Assembly (NCBI GenBank): GCA_023249935.1
Contig: JAHFBQ010000025.1
Span: 1-17,400, forward strand
Reading direction: 5' to 3'
Length of the DNA: 17,400 bases
From: a bacterium
Lineage (GTDB): Bacteria; Babelota; Babeliae; Babelales; RVW-14
The notes under the pieces are model-generated. The model did no database searches. It saw only the letters and a program-made list of their open reading frames with translations, and was not told the DNA's origin. Below are positions 6,789 through 13,667 of the stretch, piece by piece. Every line of letters begins with the position of its first letter. Positions within the stretch are counted from its first letter, which is position 1. The translations under genes and the position numbers were made by a program.

Positions 6789-8192
6789 ATGAAAAAAAAT
6801 ATTTTTCGAGAGTATGACATCCGCGGCATTGTCGGGTCAGAGCTGATACTCGATGAAGCATACAAGCTTGGCTGCGCCATTGTAAGCTATCTCAAAGTCA
6901 CCAATCCTGCCATGAAATCCATTATTGTAGGACGTGATGGCAGATCTCACTCAGCTCCTCTTACGCAAGATATTATTAAAGCAATCTTAGACGCAGGTAT
7001 TGATGTTATTGATATTGGCCTCTCACCGACACCTGCGATGTATTTCGCAATATACCGCCTACAAAATCCGTATGGCATTACCATAACCGCTTCGCACAAC
7101 CCCAAGGAATACAATGGCGTAAAAATTTGGGGCGCATGGGGCGAGCATATTCAAGAAATATGCCGTTACTATGAAAGCAAAAAGTTTTTACCAAAAGCAG
7201 CAGTTCAAGGAATGCACACTCACGTCAACATCGTAGACGATTACATGGGGTACCTCGAGTCATCATTTAACCACCTGCGCGGCAAAGCAATCAATGCTGT
7301 TGTCGATTGTGGTAACGGATCGGCAGGGATTGTATTCCCACAATTGGTCAAAGCTCTTGAATTGAAAAATGTCTCTATTTTATTTGGTGAAGTTGATGGC
7401 GATTTCCCTAACCATGAAGCTGATCCAACCGTATTGGAAAATATGACCTTCGTGCAAGATGCCCTGCACAAAGACATGTCTCTTACATACGGACTTGGGT
7501 TTGATGGTGACTGCGACCGCATGAACCCAATGACAAAAGCAGGCATGCTTGTTCCTGGCGATCAATTACTCTCTATCTTCGCCCAGCAAGCACTACAAAC
7601 TCACCCTGGCAGAGCTGTGGTATTTGATATCAAAAGCTCTGGCGGCCTTGTTGAACTATTGCACGATTGGCATGCACAACCGGTAATGTCACCATCTGGA
7701 CATACTTATATCAAGCAGAACATGAAAAAGAGTAACGCCATTCTCGGCGGTGAATTAAGTTGCCACTTCTTTTTTGCCGATCGCTACTTTGGCTACGATG
7801 ACGGCATCTACGCAGCACTTCGTCTTTTCGAAATCATCACAACAACAGGTAAATCTCTTGAAGAGCTTCTGGAAATATTCCCACATAAAATCAGCTCAAA
7901 AGAATTTCGTATCGTCTGTAAATCAGATGATGAAAAAAAAATTATCATTGATCATGTAAAACAAGTTTTTACAGCACGAACCGATATCGAGAGTATTACT
8001 ATTGATGGGATTAGAGCAACCATGCCTTACGGCTGGGGACTTGCGCGAGCTTCTAACACACAACCGGTCATCTGCCTCAGATTTGAAGCAGCTAGCCAAG
8101 AACAACTGGATTTGATAAAAACAGATTTTTACAATGCATTAACCCCATATTTTGATGCAGCATCGCTTAAGGAACGCATTGAGCTTAATTGA
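6789..8192 (+). CDS. manB: Phosphomannomutase/phosphoglucomutase
   Basis: Interconverts hexose 6-phosphate and hexose 1-phosphate to feed nucleotide-sugar and envelope polysaccharide synthesis in the cytoplasm. All four active-site elements of the alpha-D-phosphohexomutase family are visible in its 467 residues: YDIRGIVG near the N-terminus (9-16); the phosphoserine loop TASHNP (100-105, Ser102); the metal loop DGDCDR (239-244); the sugar-binding GGELSCH (320-326); and the phosphate-binding RASNTQPV (420-427) ending in LRFE. The length fits the bacterial PMM/PGM (AlgC/ManB) group rather than GlmM, whose motifs differ. The ATG at 6789 is chosen for GGAGGA at 6778-6783. An upstream TTG (6762) has no such site. 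Its end overlaps the endonuclease IV gene, so the two are translationally coupled. Mannose versus glucose preference is not decidable here. Confidence 0.95.
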   Translation: MKKNIFREYDIRGIVGSELILDEAYKLGCAIVSYLKVTNPAMKSIIVGRDGRSHSAPLTQDIIKAILDAGIDVIDIGLSPTPAMYFAIYRLQNPYGITITASHNPKEYNGVKIWGAWGEHIQEICRYYESKKFLPKAAVQGMHTHVNIVDDYMGYLESSFNHLRGKAINAVVDCGNGSAGIVFPQLVKALELKNVSILFGEVDGDFPNHEADPTVLENMTFVQDALHKDMSLTYGLGFDGDCDRMNPMTKAGMLVPGDQLLSIFAQQALQTHPGRAVVFDIKSSGGLVELLHDWHAQPVMSPSGHTYIKQNMKKSNAILGGELSCHFFFADRYFGYDDGIYAALRLFEIITTTGKSLEELLEIFPHKISSKEFRIVCKSDDEKKIIIDHVKQVFTARTDIESITIDGIRATMPYGWGLARASNTQPVICLRFEAASQEQLDLIKTDFYNALTPYFDAASLKERIELN

Positions 8193-9051
8193 TCATTACC
8201 CAAAGATCGGAGCCCATCTGCGGCTTAATGATGGTCTTACACAAGTACTACAAGAAGTCATAGCCCTGCAGTTACCAGTATTTCAATTCTTTGTTGCACG
8301 AACCGTTGATAAAAAAACAGTCTACATTACCCCAACGGCTCAGGACAAAGCGTTACTACGAACCATGGTTACCCAACAAGGGACATTACCTTTTATTCAC
8401 GCATCTTACTGGATAAACCCGGCAAGCTTTCGTGATGACGCCTATGCTATTTCAAAAAGCCTCCTAAAAAAAGAAATACGCTTAGCCCAGGAACTGGAGG
8501 TTCCCATGATCGTACTTCATCCTGGCACAGCAAATGGTCTCGAACCAGACCTTGACCCTGCACAAGTACGACGCCAAGGCATAGAACGCCTTGCTTCCTT
8601 CCTTAATGAAGTACTCGCTAAGAACAAAATCACGGTGCTTTTGGAGAACACCGCACATGGGCGCAATGCCATCGGTAGCGACCTACAGGACTTTCATAAG
8701 GTTAAAGCCCTCTTAGACGAACCTGAAAAAGTGCAATTTTGCCTTGATACTGCCCATGCTTTTGCCTATGGGTATGACGTAGCCGATTTTGATTCATTCT
8801 TTACTATGTTTAAGGAAACGGTAGGAATAGAAAGCCTCCGCCTCATTCATCTTAATGATGTTGAAGGAAGCAGGGGCAATAAACAGGACAAGCACACGCT
8901 CCCAGGAGAAGGACAGCTCGGCCTGCCATTAATAAAGAAAATCGCCCATTTTAACGATTTTTTAACAATTCCTAAAATCATCGAACTCCCTGCCTCTCCT
9001 ATCGAAACTATTCAGCAAGTGATATCTACTCTTACATCAAAAGATGTATAA
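8179..9051 (+). CDS. nfo: Endonuclease IV (deoxyribonuclease IV, AP endonuclease)
   Basis: Cleaves DNA 5' of abasic sites in base excision repair using three zinc ions in a TIM barrel. The full ligand set known from E. coli Nfo can be placed (numbering from the TTG start): His74 (FIHASY), His114 (VLHPGT), Glu156 (LENTAH), Asp190 and His193 (CLDTAHAF), His224 (HLND), Asp237 and His239 (DKHTLPGEGQLG) and Glu269 (IIELP). The length of about 290 is normal. The start is uncertain: TTG 8179 has AAGGA at 8169-8173 and begins ten codons before the conserved IGAH. ATG 8155 is also in frame but has no ribosome site. Either choice overlaps the preceding mutase gene. The pairing with a sugar mutase has no obvious functional meaning and probably reflects shared expression. 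Confidence 0.95.
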   Translation: MSLIDHYPKIGAHLRLNDGLTQVLQEVIALQLPVFQFFVARTVDKKTVYITPTAQDKALLRTMVTQQGTLPFIHASYWINPASFRDDAYAISKSLLKKEIRLAQELEVPMIVLHPGTANGLEPDLDPAQVRRQGIERLASFLNEVLAKNKITVLLENTAHGRNAIGSDLQDFHKVKALLDEPEKVQFCLDTAHAFAYGYDVADFDSFFTMFKETVGIESLRLIHLNDVEGSRGNKQDKHTLPGEGQLGLPLIKKIAHFNDFLTIPKIIELPASPIETIQQVISTLTSKDV

Positions 9052-9098
9052 GTTTCAGTCAGAATAGCTCAAAACATTTCTTTATCAAAAAACCGCAA

Positions 9099-9126
9099 AA
9101 CGGCTTTAAAACCGTTACTTTTTCGC
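9099..9126 (+). terminator. Weak candidate terminator after nfo
   Basis: AACGG (9099-9103) pairs with CCGTT (9112-9116) around a short AT-rich loop, followed by a T-rich stretch at 9119-9123. The stem has only five pairs, so it is much weaker than the other terminators in the window. Confidence 0.35.
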
Positions 9127-9136
9127 ATAAAGCCTT

Positions 9137-9165
9137 TTGACCCTCTACCCCCACCCCCCTATTCT
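9137..9165 (+). promoter_or_regulatory. Sigma70-type promoter for the 9227-10747 operon
   Basis: TTGACC (9137-9142), a spacer of 17 bases, then TATTCT (9160-9165). The spacer is unusually C-rich, with runs of five C (9148-9152) and six C (9154-9159) split by one A. The predicted transcript start is about 55 bases before the gene. Confidence 0.5.
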
Positions 9166-9226
9166 GAAGTCATACGCTCGAAGCCTAAGAACTACGAACG
9201 TAAAGTTAATGGAAATGGAGGTTATC

Positions 9227-9871
9227 ATGATTATTAACAAGATGTGGTGTGTAGGATTTTTTGCTGCTGTCATGACCTTGGGCGTTACCCATGGTAAAGA
9301 AGCAGATACGGTTATGATACAAAGCAGTAGCCCCGAGATTAAATGCTGCACAACGGTAAAAGATGCTGTTGCCCGTATTAGGGCAGAGAAAAAGTTACTC
9401 ATTGACGATGTTATTGCAATTGTCAGCCCGCATTTATCACAAGATGAAATTGACAGATTAAATGCACACTTGCAAGACTTAGCAAGAAAGGTTACAGTAC
9501 AAAACCTTTTTGAAATACACAAAGAATTAAAGGCTGATGTAACTCGACTCGGCGTACTTGCTTTACTCGGTATTAAAACTAAGAGTACTACAACTGGATC
9601 AGGAACTACATCATTGGAAACTACATCACTAGAACAGCATCTACAACGAATTTTAGAAAACATTAGTTTAGTTCAATACGAAAAATTTGTGAGAGCGAAC
9701 GCAATAGAGCTTAGCAAAATGATTGCTCGAATACTCGCTAATAAACTTCCTGACTGCGTACCTGCCTTGGCGGAAGCAGCAGCAACAATTAGCAGCCTTA
9801 AACAGCCTGATAAAATTCAAACAGCTCTCGCGAGCTTTTTGAGCAAAGCAACGTTGGGCTCATGGAATTAG
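9227..9871 (+). CDS. Secreted protein of unknown function
   Basis: I do not recognise a family. The 214 residues carry an N-terminal signal peptide (MIINK, hydrophobic about 7-20, likely cut near THGKEA). A vicinal cysteine pair lies at 40-41. The rest is predominantly helical, with a Ser/Thr-rich hinge near 120-137 that contains TTSLE twice. The ATG at 9227 is chosen for TGGAGG at 9216-9221. The longer in-frame candidate at 9137 would begin on the promoter itself. The next gene follows after 12 bases, so the two form an operon. It shows no enzyme motif, and a structural or host-facing role is only a guess. Confidence 0.7.
   Translation: MIINKMWCVGFFAAVMTLGVTHGKEADTVMIQSSSPEIKCCTTVKDAVARIRAEKKLLIDDVIAIVSPHLSQDEIDRLNAHLQDLARKVTVQNLFEIHKELKADVTRLGVLALLGIKTKSTTTGSGTTSLETTSLEQHLQRILENISLVQYEKFVRANAIELSKMIARILANKLPDCVPALAEAAATISSLKQPDKIQTALASFLSKATLGSWN
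9602..9631 (+). repeat. 15-base in-frame tandem repeat in secreted-protein gene
   Basis: Two near-identical 15-base units (9602-9616 and 9617-9631) encode the TTSLE motif twice. The core ACTACATCA is exact in both. Confidence 0.8.
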
Positions 9872-9883
9872 AAAGGATCTATC

Positions 9884-10747
9884 ATGAATAAATGGCTACG
9901 AAAACTTACTGGTTTTATTGCACTTACAGTTTCTCTTTCAACGGTAGAAATCTTTTCTAATGCAACAGTAGAAACGACTCTCAGCTCTCCTATGGCTAGC
10001 TTGCGTAAAATATTGACCAGCCCTGCGGCGCAAAAGGTTTTTGGCCGCACACGAACACTCGCGTATAAAAAGTTAGCAGATGAAAAAGAACTCGGAAATC
10101 TTGTAACATTCGCTCTAAGTAATGGCCCATTATTTGCCAAATGGCCCGCTATTTGCTCAGATTTTATTGAACAACTTACACAAACAATGCCAGTTGAAGA
10201 CATCTTGAACAAGATAGGACTCAATAAAGCAACCATCACTTCCGAGCCGGCTTCACAACTACAAATTGAATCCGCCGCAGACATTATGGCAAAAGATGGC
10301 GTCATCACTGCTATCCTAAAAAATAGCAAGCTTAATGCTCTTGCTGGCCTTATTTCAATGGGCATTGGGTATGTTTCAAGCTTTGTCTATTCCCGCACTC
10401 CCGCGGTAGAAAATACAGAACTCACGACAGAGAATCTTATGCAAGCAGCATTGCGCACGGCACTCAAGAAAAATTTAAAACTTACCGAGCTCAAGGCCTT
10501 ACAAACATTCTCTAATTCAAAAGCATTCAGCATACTGGTCGACAATTTCGATACGATCAAAAATTTATTCATAACTGAATTGATAGATGAAGACCCAAGT
10601 GTTATTGAAACACTCTATACGTCTTTAGCTACTATATCAGTAAACAGCAATCCTACAGCCGATGTATGTACATGTGCTGGAGCTGCGCGCCTAACAAGAT
10701 TTGTGACCGATGCAGAGCCTGCTCGACTCATTAGCTGTGCAAGTTAA
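9884..10747 (+). CDS. Secreted or membrane-associated helical protein of unknown function
   Basis: No recognised family. The 287 residues begin with a signal peptide (MNKWLRK, then hydrophobic about 9-19). They continue as a mostly helical protein with one further hydrophobic stretch near 151-169 (ALAGLISMGIGYVSSFVY) that could be a membrane helix or a buried hairpin. Cysteines occur at 91 and in a CTC motif near the C-terminus. The ribosome site GAAAGGA at 9871-9877 overlaps the end of the preceding gene, whose stop is 12 bases upstream. Both should be expressed from the promoter at 9137 and end at the terminator at 10791. It shows no clear sequence similarity to its operon partner by eye. 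Confidence 0.7.
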   Translation: MNKWLRKLTGFIALTVSLSTVEIFSNATVETTLSSPMASLRKILTSPAAQKVFGRTRTLAYKKLADEKELGNLVTFALSNGPLFAKWPAICSDFIEQLTQTMPVEDILNKIGLNKATITSEPASQLQIESAADIMAKDGVITAILKNSKLNALAGLISMGIGYVSSFVYSRTPAVENTELTTENLMQAALRTALKKNLKLTELKALQTFSNSKAFSILVDNFDTIKNLFITELIDEDPSVIETLYTSLATISVNSNPTADVCTCAGAARLTRFVTDAEPARLISCAS

Positions 10748-10790
10748 TTCATCCGTTAGAAGCTTAATCAAGCAAGAATCTTTCAAACTG

Positions 10791-10822
10791 AAAAGCCCCA
10801 GAAGTATTTCTGGGGCTTTTTT
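10791..10822 (+). terminator. Rho-independent terminator after the secreted-protein operon
   Basis: Perfect stem of 13 pairs (10791-10803 with 10808-10820), a four-base loop and six T at 10817-10822. The A-run on the left arm would also let it work in the opposite direction. Confidence 0.92.
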
Positions 10823-10833
10823 CGTGCCAAACC

Positions 10834-10861
10834 TAGACAGAACGCATTTTTCTGCTAAAAT
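10834..10861 (+). promoter_or_regulatory. Extended -10 promoter for rplU
   Basis: TAGACA (10834-10839), a spacer of 16 bases, then TAAAAT (10856-10861) preceded by TGC, an extended -10. It lies just after the upstream terminator and leaves a 5' leader of roughly 85 bases before rplU. Confidence 0.55.
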
Positions 10862-10953
10862 TCTCTGCGTGTCGCACTAGAAAAAAATTGTCGAGCTGCC
10901 TACGGGGACTATGCAAAGTAACCCAGGCATCTGAAGTGAAAGGCTCTGCTACC

Positions 10954-11289
10954 ATGAAACAACCCATCAAACCGGTGTTTGAGAAATTCGCCATCATCCA
11001 AACTGGCGGCAAACAATACCAAGCAATCCCCGGCCGTACCATAGCTATCGAGAAAATCGAAGGCGAAGATGGTTCCGCTCTTGAGTTTAAAGAAGTTGTA
11101 TTTCGCAAGACAGGCGATGGCAAATTTGAATTTGGCCAACCTTATTTGAAGACTGCTGTGAAAGCTAGCATCGTTAAACAAATCAAAGGTCCAAAAGTTA
11201 TCATTTTCAAGTTTAAGCGCCGTAAAAAATATCGTCTCAAACGTGGACATCGCCAACAATACACTGTTGTGCGTATCGAAGCGATCTAA
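10954..11289 (+). CDS. rplU: 50S ribosomal protein L21
   Basis: Structural protein of the large ribosomal subunit that binds 23S rRNA. The 111 residues include the family's N-terminal AIIQTGGKQY (13-22) and the strongly basic C-terminal rRNA-binding motif FKFKRRKKYRLKRGHRQ (85-101), ending in YTVVRI. The ATG at 10954 gives an N-terminal extension of about ten residues over the commonest form. An AAAGG site sits at 10939-10943. An in-frame GTG (10936) and TTG (10888) upstream would only lengthen a non-conserved extension. The usual partner rpmA (L27) does not follow. A terminator comes directly after, so the gene is monocistronic here. Confidence 0.96.
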   Translation: MKQPIKPVFEKFAIIQTGGKQYQAIPGRTIAIEKIEGEDGSALEFKEVVFRKTGDGKFEFGQPYLKTAVKASIVKQIKGPKVIIFKFKRRKKYRLKRGHRQQYTVVRIEAI

Positions 11290-11306
11290 GCTCTAGATAA
11301 AAAATT

Positions 11307-11342
11307 AAAACGCTAAGCTCTAAAAAAGCTTAGCGTTTTTTT
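11307..11342 (+). terminator. Bidirectional terminator between rplU and the convergent methyltransferase gene
   Basis: Perfect stem of 13 pairs (11307-11319 with 11327-11339), a seven-base loop and T-run to 11342. On the - strand the same hairpin is followed by an AT-rich T-tract. The methyltransferase stop codon (11330-11332) lies inside the right arm. Confidence 0.9.
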
Positions 11343-12136
11343 GTTGCTAGAAAAACCCATGCGGTATGTCCATCCGCAGCAATGTTCATCGAGAAATCGC
11401 CTAGCGTAGAAATTTCCGCAAACCCAGCCCGTTCAAGCATTATTTTAAATTCATGCTTGTAGTACCAGCGCAATGCAAGCTCTTTGAGATGCGATTCTAT
11501 CCTACCGCCAACATGAAGCACATCATATCGCTGCAATATCACACGTCGCTGGTCTACAAATGAATGAGTAGACGCCTGAGAAAGTACAATTCTGGCCTTA
11601 TCATGAGAACGCTCAGCACTAGCTACAAACTGCCACATACCTTGAGGCTGTGCTAATTTTTGCAGACTAGGCACTTCTAATGTAATCATGAGCAGCCCAT
11701 TCAGCTCAAGATGCTCAAATAATTTCTGCAATACTAATTCTGCTGTCTCAACACAATCAATATGTTGAAAAATTTCTGTCGGAGCATAAATTGTTTTGAA
11801 TAACATGGGAATATCGAGTCTATCGAGCGTTTGACGATGCACCGTTGGCAATAAGCCAAGCTTTTGTGCGCGCGCCTGATAGATGGAAAAAAGTTCTGGT
11901 GAAGCTTCTACACCATGAACATGAACACCTGCCAACAAGTAAGGCAACAGACGTTGCCCAGTTCCAGACCCAAGCTCGAGAGCCAAACCACCTTGCCGCT
12001 GAATAATATCTAAAAAAAATTGATGCTCGCGGCCCTGCTCTGACTCACTCAGTAATGATTGTAGCTCTGCGCTAACTGCCTCCACATCATAACTAAGTAA
12101 CGGCGAACGACTGCTTTCAGCTCGTTGTATCTCCAT
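11330..12136 (-). CDS. SAM-dependent methyltransferase (class I fold)
   Basis: The 268 residues have a class I methyltransferase core: motif I LELGSGTG at 53-60 for SAM binding, an acidic Glu77 after GVEAS for the ribose, an IYAPTEIFQHI strand and turn at 116-126, and LELNGLLMITLE at 143-154. The N-terminal 40 residues are helical. The C-terminal third contains RWYYKHEFKIMLERAGF, typical of small-molecule methyltransferases of the Methyltransf_11/25 type. The substrate cannot be deduced. The ATG at 12136 has GGAG seven to ten bases upstream, so it is preferred to the TTG at 12178. It is a single gene, convergent with rplU and sharing its terminator. Confidence 0.85.
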   Translation of the reverse strand: MEIQRAESSRSPLLSYDVEAVSAELQSLLSESEQGREHQFFLDIIQRQGGLALELGSGTGQRLLPYLLAGVHVHGVEASPELFSIYQARAQKLGLLPTVHRQTLDRLDIPMLFKTIYAPTEIFQHIDCVETAELVLQKLFEHLELNGLLMITLEVPSLQKLAQPQGMWQFVASAERSHDKARIVLSQASTHSFVDQRRVILQRYDVLHVGGRIESHLKELALRWYYKHEFKIMLERAGFAEISTLGDFSMNIAADGHTAWVFLATKKR

Positions 12137-12216
12137 CAAATTCTCCGGTAGTAATAACCCTATGTTTTCTGCCAACAAGAGTGTACCGTAATCTGATTAA
12201 TCGATTCTATAATGAA

Positions 12217-12249
12217 GCGCACTACGGCTTAAAAGCCGTAGTATTGCGC
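12217..12249. other. Long hairpin upstream of the methyltransferase gene
   Basis: ACTACGGCTT (12221-12230) pairs perfectly with AAGCCGTAGT (12233-12242). GCGC at 12217-12220 can pair with GCGC at 12246-12249 across a small bulge. No T-tract follows on either strand, so it is not an ordinary terminator. It may belong to the same repeat block as 12276-12360. Confidence 0.6.
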
Positions 12250-12275
12250 GAAATTCTTCGAAGCCTACCCTACTA

Positions 12276-12360
12276 AACCCTTCGACTACGCTCAGGACTA
12301 AAGGCGTCCCCGCTCATCCCGAGTGATTGCATCAGCAATCGTATCGAGGGACGAAGGGTT
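12276..12360. repeat. Nested palindromic (REP/MITE-like) element
   Basis: The ends form a 9-base inverted repeat, AACCCTTCG (12276-12284) and CGAAGGGTT (12352-12360). Inside lies a hairpin GATTGC-ATCA-GCAATC (12325-12340) within a larger imperfect palindrome (about 12317-12351). It has no coding potential. The sequence is GC-richer than its surroundings and lies in the longest gene-free stretch of the window (12137-12479). Copy number cannot be judged from a single window, so dispersed-repeat status is inferred from the structure. Confidence 0.6.
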
Positions 12361-12414
12361 CTACTCGCTATTCATTCCAATAACTAAAAGACTTGGGATC
12401 CTCTGGCGAAGTAG

Positions 12415-12446
12415 AATAAAAAAGTGAGGCGCGAATTCGCGCCTCA
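12415..12446 (-). terminator. Rho-independent terminator of the 12480-13550 gene
   Basis: A perfect 22-base palindrome at 12425-12446 (TGAGGCGCG and its complement around AATT) is followed on the - strand by a T-run (A-run at 12418-12423). It lies 34 bases past the stop codon. Confidence 0.85.
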
Positions 12447-12479
12447 TTAAGCAATATTACTTATTGAATAGTACAAGAT

Positions 12480-13550
12480 TTATGCGGAAGCAGCATACAC
12501 GCTTCCCACACCATCAAATAGAGTATATGTTGACGACATTCCACGTGCAATATGCGATGAGACAGACATAATGCCATTATAAGTTGCACCAACAACCCTG
12601 ACTATTCCGTGCGTCATAGCAGAAGCAAGTCTCCAGAGAACATAACATTGACCAAGCACATGCACGGCATTTGCCAATTTTTCTAGTCGTACCGTAGATG
12701 CACCAAACGTAGCTCTATCAACGACCCAATGACCGCCATCTCGAATAACTCGCATAATGAAATATACAATCTGTAATAAGGGGTTATAAGTTACCAAACA
12801 ACTCACTACATCGACTTTTCCTAACAACACCGAGTTCGCAATCATTGACATCTGGGTGAGCAGCATAACCATAGCAGCAGTATCTACTCCAACACAAACA
12901 ACAAGAGCTGATTGCACAGCAGCCATCAACATAAGCGGTGCAAAATTCATTAACGTTGTAAAGATACGGTGTGCGGGATCTAAGAGGACACGAGCTCTGT
13001 AACGCTTGTCCTTAAGAGGATCAAATCCCAACCCAGCAGCAGCATTATCAACAACAAGAGCTCCACTATCCTCATAAATAAGCATTTGCTTTTCCATGAG
13101 TCGCGTAACCACGAGCGTGAATAACTCTCCAAGAGCGGACATTCTATTTACTTTATTTTTTTCTTGCGGCCTAAATGCGTTATACGCTGCTTTAAGCTTT
13201 TCTAGTGAATCAACCCCAAAAAAAGATTTGGGCTGTTGTTCTGCTATTAGCAGGAAATAGTCATAAGTTCGTGCTAACAGCATCAGAACATCACTGCTCA
13301 GGCTGTTCACTCTTTTTTCAAGAATCCCAGCCCGATTAAAGGCGCTTAAGCCGTTGGTTGGCATCATTCCAAATTCTTCAACAACTTTTGATACAAAATG
13401 CTGCTGAGCATCACTCAGCTTATTTATACTAATAATTGCATCAGAGATGACTGTAGAATCGCTATCATGAGCCTGAATACCGGCCACTACACAAAATACT
13501 GCTATGAATGCGACAAATACTATTCTTGTAAATAGCACAGACTTCTTCAT
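12480..13550 (-). CDS. Exported protein with hydrophobic central region, unknown function
   Basis: No family recognised. The 356 residues begin with a strong signal peptide (MKKSVLFTR, hydrophobic about 10-24, likely cut after IQAH). A helical charged domain (30-190) follows, then a long hydrophobic stretch with three possible membrane helices (about 197-222, 223-244 and 246-268). A C-terminal domain (270-356) is rich in Gly, Ser and aromatic residues. The ATG at 13550 has a GGGGG run five bases upstream. It has its own terminator at 12415-12446. A possible extended -10 (TGGTATGTT on the - strand, near 13588-13596) lies upstream. Fewer Lys/Glu than in the other secreted proteins of the window and the helices suggest an inner-membrane or pore-like protein, which is inference only. 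Confidence 0.7.
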   Translation of the reverse strand: MKKSVLFTRIVFVAFIAVFCVVAGIQAHDSDSTVISDAIISINKLSDAQQHFVSKVVEEFGMMPTNGLSAFNRAGILEKRVNSLSSDVLMLLARTYDYFLLIAEQQPKSFFGVDSLEKLKAAYNAFRPQEKNKVNRMSALGELFTLVVTRLMEKQMLIYEDSGALVVDNAAAGLGFDPLKDKRYRARVLLDPAHRIFTTLMNFAPLMLMAAVQSALVVCVGVDTAAMVMLLTQMSMIANSVLLGKVDVVSCLVTYNPLLQIVYFIMRVIRDGGHWVVDRATFGASTVRLEKLANAVHVLGQCYVLWRLASAMTHGIVRVVGATYNGIMSVSSHIARGMSSTYTLFDGVGSVYAASA

Positions 13551-13605
13551 ATAACCCCCAGGATTTAGTCAAAACTATCATGAGATCAACATACCAGAGA
13601 TGAAG

Positions 13606-13644
13606 AAGAAACAAAAAAGCCCAGAAATCATAAAATTTCTGGGC
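13606..13644 (-). terminator. Rho-independent terminator of the ABC transporter gene
   Basis: GCCCAGAAAT (13619-13628) pairs with ATTTCTGGGC (13635-13644) around a six-base loop. On the - strand it is followed by six T (13613-13618). It lies 24 bases past the ABC gene stop. Confidence 0.88.
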
Positions 13645-13667
13645 GCAATGTTTCAAGTCGAAACTTT

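Noticed and set aside
9145..9663. Open frame of 172 codons on the - strand
   Set aside because: It is antisense to the secreted protein gene at 9227 and would run through that gene's promoter. It has no ribosome site and a composition expected from reverse-strand reading.
9868..10365. Open frame of 165 codons on the - strand
   Set aside because: It is antisense to the gene at 9884, which has a good ribosome site, a signal peptide and an operon position.
10911..10934. Seven-codon upstream ORF (MQSNPGI) in the rplU leader
   Set aside because: The only ribosome-like site (GGGGA at 10904-10908) is two bases from the ATG, too close, and the peptide has no recognisable attenuator feature.
12361..12420. 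Possible gene fragment on the - strand ending STSPEDPKSFSYWNE
   Set aside because: Too short to call as a pseudogene without a database match. It is kept as part of the repeat-block observation instead.
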